Part shown: positions 43,860 to 55,550 of the stretch, one piece after another
How positions within the stretch are numbered: position 1 is the stretch's first letter
Layout of the letters: every line of letters starts with the position of its first letter
DNA from: Pegoplata infirma
Taxonomy: Eukaryota > Arthropoda > Insecta > Diptera > Anthomyiidae
Reading direction: 5' to 3'
Length of the DNA: 64,000 bases
NCBI GenBank assembly: GCA_963921195.1
Contig: OY992538.1
Location: 4,712,001 to 4,776,000 of the forward strand
The notes under the pieces: generated by a model
The model's input: the letters and a program-made list of their open reading frames with translations, nothing else
Told to the model about the DNA's origin: nothing
The model's database searches: none
Made by a program: the position numbers and the translations under genes

Positions 43860-44657
43860 ATGTTCATTAACCATAATTATTAAACAACCCTCGTATTTAA
43901 TAGTACAACTACAATAAAGTAACATCAATTTTAAGTTGGCGCGTTTTCTGTTTTGTCTCTTCAATTAACTTTTTTGTTGTTGTTTTTTTTATATTTTAAA
44001 AGCTGTTAATGTTGTTTTTACCAATAATTGTTAAATTGTTTGAAAGTTTCTTGTTGTTGTTGTTGCTGTTGTTGTTTGCTGTTGTTGTAATTTATTATTT
44101 ACTACAATAAATCATAACCTACCATAACATTTGATATTTGTTTGGTTAGTTATCGTATCGCAAAGTATTATCGTTTCATACTTGTTGTAGTTTTTTTTTA
44201 TCGTAAGTGGTAAAAAGAGAGTGCGTAGATTTTTTTAAAAATTTTTCGTTGTAGTTAAACGTCACTATAGTGGCGTCAAATGTTGCCAAACAACACATGG
44301 GTACAATAGCCGTTGTTGGTGTGTCTATTTTTTTTTACATATTTACTAGGGTTGTTTGACCGAGGTTTTTTTTTTGGTTTTATTTTTAATGTCAAATAAA
44401 CAAAAACAACTACCAGTTTTCTTCTTTATTACCAATTACATTAGTTTATAAAGTTTTTGCACAGACTTTAATTGTTTTCAATGAATTTTAGCCTTAAATA
44501 TATTTTACTGTGATTATGTCCCGATAGGTTATACTATCATGTCCGTTCGGTACTTTGTTAACGGTAATTTTAAATACCAGATAAAAGAAGGATCAAAATT
44601 GGAGTCCAGCTTTTTAAAATTCTTTAATACGGAAATTCTAAAATTCTTCCTTACTAG
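43860..44657. other. AT-rich stretch, no gene
   Basis: TTG/CTG simple repeats at 44045-44090 and poly-T tracts. Nothing further supported. Confidence 0.5.
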
Positions 44658-44799
44658 AAAAGTAGAAAAGTTAAATTCGACTTTGCCGAATTTATGAATA
44701 CCCTCTACAATGCACTTTTTAATTGATAGTAAATTTTCTAACGTGTAAAAAATAACAATTTTGATAAAAAATATTTTATTTTGTGTAAAAAACACTTTT

Positions 44800-45369
44800 T
44801 TATACCCTCCAACTACAGTATGGGGGTATACTCACTTTGTCATTCCGTGTGTAACGCATCGAAATATCGGTCGGGGACCCCATAAAGTATATATATTATT
44901 GATCAGTGATCGATTCTAAGACATTTTAGCGATGTCCGTCCGTCCGTCCGTCCGTCCGTCTGTCCGTCCGTCCGTCCGTCCGTCTGTAGTTAACACGATG
45001 CAGTCCAAAATAAAAGAGCTAGGAACCTCAAGTTTTGCACAAATATGTCTTATGTTCCTAGGCAGGTTAAGTTCGGAAATTGGCCAAATCGGACCAGGGG
45101 GAAAAAAGTTCCCCCTTGAAGAACTAAACCAACCTCTAAAAAAATACACGTTTTTACAGGTTTTTTTGTATTTTTGTTAAATAAATGAAACATTTGGTAT
45201 ATTTATCGCGATGGGAAGGTGCTCTCAACGTGCCCCACTGACCCTATCAACTTCGCCCCCCCCCCCCCCAAAAAAAAAAAAAAAGAAACGCCCCTGTCAA
45301 TTTTTTTTTTTACATTTTGGAGGGTATAAAAGATTCGGCACAGCCGAATTTAACACTCTCACTTGTTTT
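44800..45369 (+). mobile_element. Inner helentron, complete
   Basis: Starts TATACCCTCCAACTACAGTA, core TTTGTCATTCCGTGTGTAAC, a GTCC/GTCT run at 44935-44987, then GTTAACACGATGCAGTCC. It ends with GGAGGGTATAAAAGATTCGG, hairpin ATTCGGCACAGCCGAAT and CTCACTTGTTTTT. It sits in a T-run of the outer element, with no target duplication, as expected for Helitrons. It holds C14 followed by A15 (45256-45284). 570 bp. A same-subfamily partial copy is at 60940-61318. Confidence 0.87.
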
Positions 45370-46559
45370 TAGTAATTTTTGAAAAAAAAAAATTTACTCA
45401 ATTTTTTTTGAGTGTAAACTTTTTTTGAGTGTAAATTTTTTTTTCGAGTTTATTTTTTTTGTTTAGTGTAAAAATATTTTTGAGTGACAAAAATACGTTG
45501 TAAGATATTTTTGTGACTTACCAATGCTTTTAAAACATGTTTAACGGGGTTTCAACACGTGTATTTAAGGTGAAGATAATTTTAAATTCACGGTTTTGCT
45601 AATAACTTTTGAACCACTTGACCGATTTGGCTTTAATTCAATACGAACCAGGCCAGGGAAACGACAAATATATACGCCTTTTGAACCACTGCACAGAGGG
45701 CCAGACAGATCGATTTCCGGCCAAAAGTCCTTATTTGTAAAATCTCAAAAAAATGTTTACCAGTTTGTTGGGCACATATAGAAGCAGGTTTTCTGAACTT
45801 ATCTTTATGATGCAATTACACCCTTTCCTTTGACACGCCTTCAAAGTTAAAAAAGTTGGTAAAAATTTTTTAAAAGTTGAGATACTTTTTCAATTTTTTT
45901 CCAAACTTCTATTGCTAATGTTTAACTTTTTGTTTGAGTGTTTCAACCTTATATATAAGCCTTTGTAACAAAACTAACATGGACAAATATAACTCATTTG
46001 CCTGGCAGCAATTCGCATTTTTTGTGAAAAAGTTATATTTTTTAGCTATTTACCTCGCGCCGAAAAAATCCTCAGCGATCCTCAGTTCGATATTTTTTTT
46101 GATATAGAATGGATCCATATCTTTCGAAAAAAGTTGCCCAAACTTGCTCGAAATGATAAATGGTGAAATTACATCTATATATGCAGTGGTCCGAGATTGT
46201 TTAAAAAAAAAAAGTTTAACCCAAAATGATGTTTTACGGCTTGAATAGTTTTTTTATAGTCAGAGAGTGCCTTAAGTGTAGGAAAAAAAACATTATCGAC
46301 ATTTCTAGTTTTTTTTGTAGAATTATGGAAAATATCAGTTACACCATTTCCAATTAAATTCAAAGATTTTTTATTGAATTTCCAAAATAAAGAAAAAAAG
46401 TAACTAATTTGTCGTCACCATTTCCAAAAGCTTTTCTGAAACTAAGTAAGTCATTTACACCATATCCATATTTATATAAAAAAAAACATATATATAAAAA
46501 TTATGTGCGTAGATTTTACTTCAGACACTATTAATACTTTAAAAACTAATTTTTAGTTA

Positions 46560-47265
46560 GATCACACAAAGTTAAAAACTCTAGCCGCCATATTGTTTCC
46601 GCCATATTGAATTTTATCAGTTCGATTTTAAGATAACAGACCCGGAAATTGACTAGGCCACACTTTCAGCTAGCTTCAACAAAGAAAAGGAATATAACTG
46701 AATTAATTACTTGTAACAAACTTTACTAATCATATTTAGTCCGCCATTTTGTTTTTCAAAATTCGGAGTAACAATTCTTATTCAGTAACTACAAGACCCC
46801 CTTAAAACAAAATTTAAGTGAAATCGGACAATTATTAAAAAAATTTGTCCGCCATATTGGATGCGCCATTTTGATTTTTTTCGTTTTTAGTTAAATTTTG
46901 AAATCAGTGACCCCGAAATACTCTAGAAGCACATTATCAGCCGCATCCAACAACGATAAAGACTTTTGGCCGGAGCTGGATCATTCATTAAACTTTAAGA
47001 AGCATATTTAGTCCGCCATTTTGTTTTTCAAAATTCGGAGTAACAATTCTTATTCAGTAACTCCAAAGCCCACACAAAACAAAATTTGAGATCAATCGGA
47101 CAATTTTTAAAAAAAAATTGTCCGCCATATTGGATCCGCCATTTTGATTTTTTTGGTTTTTAGCTAAATTTTGAAATCAGCGACCTCGAATTCCTCTAAA
47201 AGCACATTTTCAGACGGATCCAACAACGATAAAGACTTTTGGCCGGAATTGGATCTTGCTGGCCC
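46560..47265 (+). repeat. About 270-bp tandem repeat, three units
   Basis: GTCCGCCATATTGGATSCGC starts units at 46847 and 47120 (273 bp apart), with a diverged earlier unit near 46583. Shared blocks include TTTTTCAAAATTCGGAGTAA and CCAACAACGATAAAGACTTT. It lies within the large helentron. Confidence 0.82.
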
Positions 47266-47535
47266 TGTGTGCACTGGACCGATATCGTTGGATTGCAATA
47301 CCAGCCTGACAGGTAAATGTCCAACATATATGCCAAACTTCAGGAGCCTCCTTAAGTTTGGCATATAACTCTCCAAAGTTAGCGTGTTTTCAACAGACAG
47401 ACAGACGGACGGACGGACATCGCTAGATCGTCTTAAAATCGATCGAGGATCATGAATATATACTTTACGGGGCCTTAGGCCAATATTTCGAGGTGTTACA
47501 AACGGAATGACAAACTTATTTATACCCTCTATCAC

Positions 47536-48083
47536 TACACAGAAAAAAATATGGAGGAAACAAATTTGAATAATCACTTGTTTCAATTTAAAAACAAAAA
47601 TTGAGTAATTTTTTAATTGACGCAATTAAAACTTTTCTTTAAAATTTTAAAAACAATTTAAGTAAATAATTTAATAAAAATTTAATAGTTTTTTTAATTT
47701 TTTTTTTTAAACTCTCGTGGTTTTTTGAATTCTCGTTTAGTTTAAAGTTTTTTGTGTATGTATATGAAAGTTTGTAATCGTCTTTGTAAAACTATCCTAT
47801 GTTTTTAAGACATAAATATGTTTGGTAAAGTTTGAAAAAACAAGTTTTTGTTTTTTTTGTAAAAAAATTTTTAACTTTAAAATAAAAAATAGATAAATTT
47901 TGAGTAAATTTTTAATTGTGTCAATTAAATATTTACTCAAATTTTTTTTTCAAACATTTAATAAATTTTTATTAAAAATTTACTCAATACTATTAAATCG
48001 TTTACTGGTGCAAAATAAAGTAAATTTTTTACTCAATAGTATTAAAAATTTACTCAAATATTTTCTTTATTTTTGTCTGTGTA
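47536..48083 (+). mobile_element. TIR element (ACACAGAAAAAAATATGG end), first copy
   Basis: Starts TACACAGAAAAAAATATGGA and ends TATTTTTGTCTGTGTA. Rich in TTTACTCAA/TTGAGTAAA motifs. 548 bp. It cuts the 5' end of the helentron to its left. The second copy at 48405-49008 is in inverse orientation. Confidence 0.7.
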
Positions 48084-48404
48084 TAATTCTGAAATTTTAT
48101 TTGTAATTCGAAAATTCCAATTGTTATTCTAAAATTCTAATTATATTTCAAAAATGATCAATTGTAATTCAAAAAGATCAATTCAAATTCATTTGCAATT
48201 GTAATTCGAAAAAATCAATCAATCGTAATTCGCAAAAATATTAATTTTAATTCGAAATAGATCAAATGTTATTCAAAAGAGATAAATTTTAATTCGAAAA
48301 AGGTCAATTTCATTTGAATTACAAATGGAATATACGAATTACAAGTTGAATATTCGAAGTACAAATAGAATCTTTGAGTTATAATTGATCTTTTTCGAAT
48401 TACA
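48084..48404. repeat. Degenerate AATTCGAAAAAGATCAATT repeat spacer
   Basis: About 15 worn copies of GTAATTCGAAAAAGATCAAT, first in this orientation and at the right edge inverted (AATTGATCTTTTTCGAATTA). It lies exactly between the two inverted TIR elements. Confidence 0.7.
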
Positions 48405-49008
48405 TGCACAGAAAAAAATAAAAAAAAATTTTGAGTAAATTTTTAATACTATTGAGTAAAAAATTACTCAATTTTCCACCAGTAAACGATTTAATAGTAT
48501 TGAGTAAACTTTTAATAAAAAATTATTAAATGCTTAATAAAAAATTTGAGTAAATTATTAATTCACACAATTAAATCTTTACTTAAAATTTTTTAATATT
48601 TTTAAGTAACTTTTTAATTGTGTCAAGTAAAAATTTACTCAAAATGTATCAAATTATTTTTTTAAAAAGTTTAAAAAGTTTCTAATTTTTTTTCCAAAAA
48701 AATTGCTTTTACAAACTTTACCAAATATACTTATGTCTTCAAGACAAAGTAAAATTTTATAAAGATGATTTCAAACTTTCATATACATATACAAAAAACA
48801 ATAAACTAAATGAGAATTCAAAACACCAAGAGAAAAAAATAAAAATAAAAAAAATATTAAATTTGTATTAAATTATTTACTCAAATTTTATTTTCAATTT
48901 TTGAGTAAATTTTTAATTGCGTCAATTAAAAAATTACTCAAATTTGTTTTAAAAAATTAAACAAGTGATTACTCAAATTTGTTTCCTCCATATTTTTTTC
49001 TGTGTGTA
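48405..49008 (-). mobile_element. TIR element (ACACAGAAAAAAATATGG end), second copy
   Basis: Starts TGCACAGAAAAAAATAAAA and ends CCATATTTTTTTCTGTGTGTA. It matches the first copy in reverse, including CTTTCATATACATATACA and TTGCGTCAATTAAAAAATTA. 604 bp, non-coding. Confidence 0.7.
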
Positions 49009-50280
49009 AATGGCGTAATTCCAATTAATGCACAGCCACAGCTGACTGTCACTGTCACTACCTCAATGTTCTTTGGGCTTTAGTAAAAATGTGTTAGACA
49101 TTGTAAAAATGTTAAATGTGACATTGTGGAATTAATATACGGTAGAATTTAATATGGTCAGTCTTAAATATTATCTACCCTATTGACTTGATATCCCATT
49201 GTGCATTGAAATTCCCTTTCAATAAATAAATGCTCATAAATGTGCAAAAAGTTGCAGCAGATAAATAATTCCCTCTGTAGTTTTGGTTAATTACCTCTTG
49301 CCATAAAAGGTTCATGTTTGTTCTTTTTTTTTCTGTTGTTGTTTGCCTGTTGTTATCTTTTTTTTGAAAATTAAAACATGCCGCAGGTGTATCCTTCTTG
49401 GTTTGAATTTCACCAAAATGAAGGAAATTCAGCCATTCAATTTGATAACAATCAATTAATTAGTGTTGCTTCGCTTTTTTATCTTTTATTGCAATTGCAG
49501 CAAAAAGAAAAAATGAAGTAAAGAAAAAAGGAAACATTTTGGTGTATTCTTTATCTGATATTGTGATACTACTCTTTTTATTTTCATCATCTTCTTCATC
49601 ATCGGATCGCCATCGCCACCATTATCATCATCGTTCGAGTAGTATTTGGTTGTTGTTCATTTAAACGTGTAAAACTTTAATCACAGCATGTGACTTGTTA
49701 GCCACTAATGGGTGTTTCCTCATTTAAAATATTTATTTTTTTTTCTTCAAAGTCGTTGTAATGTTGGTATTGCTACTTTTTTTTCTGTTGTTGAGGCTGC
49801 TGCTACTTTTGGTCCACATTTAATTTATGCTTTTAGTTTCTTTTTTTTTATTTATTTTTTTTTCATTATTATTTTAGTCGAAACTGATGGCTTTTGTGGA
49901 TAATATTGGAGCTTGGAGCTAAATTAGCATTTAGATTAGATTACTGAAATTGCGGTAATTAATAAATAGTTGAAAACAACAAAATAATGTGGTTGGGTTT
50001 CTTTTGAAAAATAAAAATATAATATAAGTGTTAAATTTCAATTACTATATGATTGTAATTACTCAATTGTTAGATAAAAATCTAATAAGGAAAAGTCACT
50101 AACATTTTTTACATAATTATATTAAGCTATAAATTTTAAATTAAGGTAATTAAGAATTTAAAAGGTTTCTTTTAAGGCGGTCAATTACCTTAGAACTGGA
50201 GTAAATAATTAAATAAAAAAAATAAACGAATAGAAATTTGAATGAAAATAAATATTGAGTGAAAAAAATTTTAATGAAAA
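49009..50280. other. AT-rich stretch, no gene
   Basis: CATCATCATC-rich tract near 49585-49635 and many poly-T runs. No supported gene or element. Confidence 0.5.
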
Positions 50281-51457
50281 ACAAGTAGAAAAGTTAAATT
50301 CGACTTGGCCGAATCTATGAATACCCTCCACAATGCCCTTTATAAGTGATAGTAAATTTTCTAACATGAAAAAATAACGTTTTTGATTAGAAATATTTTA
50401 TTTTGTGTAAAAAACTTTTTTTTAAGTAATTTTTGAAAAATAAAAAAATAAATTAACTTTTTTTGATTGTAAAATATTTTTGAGTGTAAAATTTTTTTCG
50501 AGTGTATTTTTGTTTTAATGTAACAATACTTTTGAGCGACAAAAATTCGTTATAAAATATTTTTGTGACTTAACAATATTTTTAAAATATGTTTAACGGT
50601 TTTCAACAGTGAATTTAAGGTGAAACTAATCTGAAATTCACGGTTTTGCTAATAACTTTTGAACCACTAGACCGATTTGGCTGAAATTCAACACGAACCA
50701 GGCCTGGGTAACGGCAAATATATATGCTGAGCTTCAGCAACCTTAGAATTGTCTTTCAAAAGTTAGCGTGGTTTTTATATCGTAAATTCACGAAAACCCC
50801 TTGCCGAAATTCAGTCTTTTGCTCATAACTTTTGAACTACTGGACCGATTTCGCTGGATCTGGTAAATGGGTAACATATATGCCAAACTTTAGGAGGCTC
50901 CGTATTAGGGGTATAACCAAAATAGGAACCTATCATAACCGTATGGGCAATTTTATACTGATAAGAAAAAACGTTATCCGGGGACATTTTGGTCCAAAAA
51001 CCTTCGGCACCGATTGCAATTTCTAAAACACAATAAATTTAAATTTTTTTATGTTTTATGGTGGGATTCCTTCCCATCAACCGTTTCTTGGCTTTTTGTC
51101 GTTTTACAACAAAAATAAAACTAACAAATTTATAAAATGGTTTTCGACACTAGAAATACGGGTTTTCCGAATAATAAAAAAAATATTAGCGAAAACTTCA
51201 TCGCGATCGGTGCCGAACCTTTTGTAACATTCGCGAAAAGAAGAGCACACATTTCTTCTTGATTTTTCATGTACTTTCTAAATATGATAGGTCCTTTTTG
51301 ATATTTGCAAAAAAACGCAAATGGTTATATCCCTACTCCGTATAGTCTTTCAAAAGTTAGCGTGCTTTCAACAGACAGACAGACGGACAAACGGACGGAC
51401 GGACAGACGGACATCGCTAGATCGTCTTAAATTCGATCGAGGATCATGAATATATGT
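50281..51457 (-). mobile_element. Helentron, minus strand, 5' side cut by a fold-back element
   Basis: 3' end ACAAGTAGAAAAGTTAAATT with hairpin TTCGACTTGGCCGAA. The body is parallel to 44658-45370/46000 (TTTTGAACCACTAGACCGAT). A GTCC/GTCT run in reverse is at 51373-51411. The core is cut after GGATCATGAATATATGT at 51457, exactly in its TA-rich part, by the fold-back at 51458. Confidence 0.8.
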
Positions 51458-52540
51458 GGGGCATTCCATGTCAAATCGGTCACTTTGAAAATTTTTTTTT
51501 AGATTTTCCCAATTTGTTTACAGTTTTTAGTACCCTTCGAAAACTCCTTCGTGGCAAATTTTCAGATTTTTTTGATCACCCGTTCAAAAGATATCGAATT
51601 TTTAAAAATTGGTAGTTTGCTCCTTTACTCAAACGTCTTTTACTCATAACTTCTTTAATAATGGTATAAATTTAATTTTTTTTTTTTAATTTTTGTTTTT
51701 TTACGTACTTCAAAAAAAAAAAACACAAAAATTCTTAAAAGCGCTCTAGTATGCGATTTTCAAGTTTTAAAATTTAAATCTCATTTTTAAAAATGTTTGT
51801 ACTCTTTGATTTTTTTTTTTTAATTTTTTTTTGTGAAAAACTTCTATCGATTCTACAAATTTTTTGCCCAGGACAATCGTGAGATAACGATTATTACTAT
51901 TTTAATTAAAAAAAAATTATATAAAAAAACTCTTTAAGAAAAAAAAAAATTGTAAAGATAAAATAAACTTAAAAATAAACTAGTCTAAAGGTGCTATCAT
52001 GATAAGTACTACTGATATGCTGATATTGTGATATTTGACATCTTTGGCCGTTGTATCTTCACGTCCACCATTTCGATGCTGTTTATATTATGTAATCTTC
52101 TAATAGAAATGATTTTAAGATTGGAAAATTATAATATATTTTTTTCAAAAAATTTAAAAAAATAGCAATAATCGTTATCCCATGATCCTCCTGGGAAAAA
52201 AATTTGTAGAATCGATACAAATTTTACACAAAAAAATTTTAAAAAAATCGAAGAGTACAAACATTGTTAAAAATGAGATTTAAATTTTAAAACCTTAAAA
52301 TCCCATCCTAGAGCGCTTTTAAGAATTTTTAAAAAGTACGTATAAAAACAAAAATTTTGAAAATTTGAAATTTGGACCATTATTGAAGAAGTTATGAGTA
52401 AAAGAAGTTTGAGTAAAGGAACAAACTACCAATTTTTAAAAATTTACCACAAGGGGTTTTCGAAGGGTACTAAAAACTGTAAACAAATTGGGAAATTCTA
52501 AAAAATTTTTTTTCAAAGTGTCCGATCTAAGCCAAATTGA
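51458..52540. mobile_element. Fold-back element (GGGGCATTCCATGTCAAATC end)
   Basis: Left arm from GGGGCATTCCATGTCAAATC through TTTTACTCATAACTTC. Right arm near 52375-52530 is its inverse (GTTATGAGTAAAAGAAGTTT ... CAAAGTGTCCGATC). Arms are about 450 bp with a different centre (51920-52110). The right tip is altered. No protein, no known superfamily assigned. Confidence 0.8.
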
Positions 52541-52559
52541 ATTCAAAAGTTATATGTTT

Positions 52560-52727
52560 TTTTTTTAATAAAAGTGAAAAAACAAGGTTATATTTAAGAT
52601 TTTTAGTGCATATTTTAAGATTTTTAGTGCAATTTTAAGATTTTTAGTGCATATTTCAAGACTTTTTTTTTGCATATTTTAGGCGCCTAAAACATAGTTT
52701 TTTAGTGCATGAAGGTCCTGTCCCTGG
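52560..52727. mobile_element. One end of a hAT-like element
   Basis: Repeats of ATTTTTAGTGCATATTTTAA lead to TTTTTTAGTGCATGAAGGTC and CTGTCCCTG. This resembles the end of the hAT at 42759 (TAGGTATGAGATTTTCATGC reversed). The partner end is not visible. Confidence 0.5.
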
Positions 52728-53880
52728 TTATAACAAAGTACCAATTTTCAACATGAACCCCCTTTGCTCCTTTAGAATTGACATTTTCTAAACTTTTTAT
52801 ACCCTCCACTCTAGTGATAGAGGGTATATATAAGTTTGTCATTCCGTTTGTAACACATCGAAATATTGGTCTAGGACCCCATAAAGTATATATATTCATG
52901 ATCCTCGATCGATTTTAAGACGATCTAGCGATGTCCGTCCGTCCGTCCGTCCGTCCGTCCGTCCGTCCGTCCGTCCGTCTGTCTGTCTGTCTGTCCGTCC
53001 GTAGAAAACACGCTAACTTTTGAAAGGCTTTACAGAGGCTACTGAAGTTTGGCATATATGTTTGTCATTCGGCTGGTCAGGTTGGTATTGCATTTCAGCC
53101 AAATCGGTCCAGTGGTTCAAAAGTTATGAGTAAAAAGGTAAGGGTACCTCAAAATTTTTTGGGTATTTCACACAACAAAAATGGTATAACTTGACATCTG
53201 TTCAATGAATATGAACCAAACTTGGTATATGTTGTTATTTTGTCATTTCTAACCCACACACCAAATGTGGGCGGAATTGGACAATGGGGCGTGGCACCTG
53301 TAGTGTTGCCCAAAATTTTTAAAATGCTTTATCTCAAGTAATAGTAAATATATTTGAGCAAAATTTAATATTGGTACATATTTTATTGTTCTCTACGTTT
53401 TTCTGATCATTTTGGTATTAAATATGGCAAAATCGGTCAAGGAGTTAAGAAGTTATATGAGTTTTAATAAATTCCACGTGGTTTAATTTTTTTGTTATTT
53501 GATTGCATTTGTATTATCGTTGTTATTGTAGTGTAGTCAAAAAAAACCCCGCTATTTTTTTTTTGTTTTTGTATGTCAATATATTGAGGTGAGTTTCAAT
53601 ATAAACAACGCCATTTTATTGTTGATGTTGTTGCAGTTTTTGTCATACAGTAAAGATGATGATGGTTGTTGTTTTTTTAATTTATAACTAAAAATGAGTT
53701 ACCAAATGTTTGTTTGTTTACACGTGGTTTCTTTTTCTTTTTTATACCCTCCACTCTGGTGATAGAGGGTATATATAAGTTTGTCATTCCGTATGTAACA
53801 CATTGAAATATTGGTTTAGGACCCCATAAAGTATATATATTCATGATCCTTGATCGATTTTAAGTCGATCTAACGATGTC

Positions 53881-53912
<32 letters not shown>

Positions 53913-54255
53913 CGTCTGTCTGTCTGTCTGTTGAAATCACGTTTTTGGCAATAATCCGGAACCGATTTTAACGCTTGGGGTACCAAAAGTTGCGGAATTT
54001 ATCCAGGCAAAAACTAGTGTATTTTTTTTTGAAATCGGTTAAGTACTTTAAAAGTTATGAGAGAATTACTGAAAAAACTCTTAGTGATTTTCATCATAAC
54101 CCTAAATTAATTCATATTTTGTGTAGATACATACATAACAAAGAATACGGAAATGAAAAAAAAACGGAGAAAAAGAAAAAAATGTTTACAAAAAAACTTT
54201 AAAATATGTAAAACAAAATCTAAATTTAATTAAAAAAAAGTTCGTTAAGTAATAA

Positions 54256-54300
54256 TTTGTACATAAAAATAACAAATTAATTGTTATTTTTATGTACAAA
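54256..54300. repeat. Perfect 20-bp inverted repeat, 5-nt loop
   Basis: TTTGTACATAAAAATAACAA, then ATTAA, then the exact reverse complement. It could form a hairpin. It lies between core and arrays of the inner helentron. Confidence 0.9.
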
Positions 54301-54574
54301 GCATGTGTGTGTGTCCGTTTTTTTGCTTCGTCATATTAACGGGGTTGCCAGACTTTTTTTGGCTTTGTCGCAAACTCGGATGTAAAATATCGCCAAAATT
54401 CAATTTTGTTCAGATTTCTTAAAAAAAAAATATTTTTATTTAAAAAAAATAAATTTTGTTAAATAATAAAAGACAGAAATAAACTTTATGGCAAAAATCG
54501 CCCAAATCCGGAAAATCTATATATATAAAAGAGTAATGTGACTGACTGACATACTCATTCATCATCGCCCAGCC

Positions 54575-55490
54575 CAAACCGCTAAAGTTAGAAACTTGAA
54601 ATTTGGACTGTAGGTTGACGTCCCGGAATAAAGATCCACTAAGGCTGGATTTTTGCCAATGTTGATTCTAAGGGGGTAAAATGGGTAAAAAACTGTACTT
54701 TTGGTACTTTTTATATCTCCCGATATAATGGTCATAGAAACTTGAAATTTGGACTGTATGTTACCCTCCCGCAATATAGATCCAATATGGCTGGAGTTTT
54801 GCCAATGGTAAGGGGGTAAAAAGGGTAAAAAACTGTACTTTTGGTACTTTTTAAATCTCCTGATATAATGATCATAGAGACTTGAAATTTGGACTGTATG
54901 TTCACCTCCCGGAATATAGATCCATTAAGGCTGGATTTTTGCCAGTGTTGATTCTAAGGGGGTCAAAAGGGTAAAAAAAATACTTTTGGTGCTTTTAATA
55001 TCTCCTGAAATAATGGTCATAGAAACTTGAAATTTGGACAGTATGTTCACATCCTAGAATATATGTAGATCCAGTACGGCTGGATTATTGCCAATGTTGA
55101 TTCTAAGAGGGTAAAAAGGGAAAAAATCTGTACTTTTGGTACCTTTTATATTTCCTTAAAAAATTGTCACATAGACTTGAAATTGGGACTGTATGTTCAC
55201 CTCCCGGAATATAGATCCCCTAAGGCTGGGTTTTTGCCAATGATGTTTCTAATAGGGTAAAAAGGGTAAACATATGTACTTTTGTTACATTTTATATTTC
55301 CTTAAATAATGGTACTAGAAAATTGAAATTTGCAATGTCGGTTTACCTTCCGGAAAAAAGATTCACTAAGGCTCGGGTTTTGTCAATGTTGATTCTACGG
55401 GGGTAAAATGGGTAAAATAGTACTTTTGGTACTTTTTTTTTATTTACTGAAATAATGGTTATTCAAACCTGAAATTTAGAATGTAGGATC
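54575..55490 (+). repeat. About 145-bp minisatellite, seven units
   Basis: GAAACTTGAAATTTGGACTG recurs at 54591, 54737, 54877, 55022, about 55173, 55318 and 55464. Each unit continues with CCCGGAATATAGATCC, GGCTGGATTTTTGCCAATG, GGGGTAAAA and TTTTGGTACTTTTTATATCT. Later units are more diverged. Confidence 0.9.
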
Positions 55491-55550
55491 CTTTAGTGAA
55501 ATAAAACATTTTGGAACAAGTACTTTCTGAAAATTCAGTACCGTTTTCAA

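Larger units (their letters stand above)
44658..47535 (-). mobile_element. Large helentron, minus strand, carrying another helentron and a 270-bp repeat
   Basis: The 3' end is at 44658 (AGTAGAAAAGTTAAATTCG, hairpin TTCGACTTTGCCGAA). The 5' core is at 47380-47530 (GTCC/GTCT run in reverse, then TTACAAACGGAATGACAAAC). The left 0.9 kb aligns with the helentron at 50281 apart from the inner insert (44800-45369). The interior includes a tandem repeat at 46560-47265. The 5' tip is cut by the TIR element starting at 47536. Non-coding. Confidence 0.8.

Noticed and set aside
44935..53931. GTCC/GTCT runs as independent microsatellites
   Set aside because: Most are attached to the same core (CATTCCGTTTGTAAC...GATGTCC), so they are part of helentron/mini-me elements. 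Only 20407-20436 and 62499-62549 lack the core.
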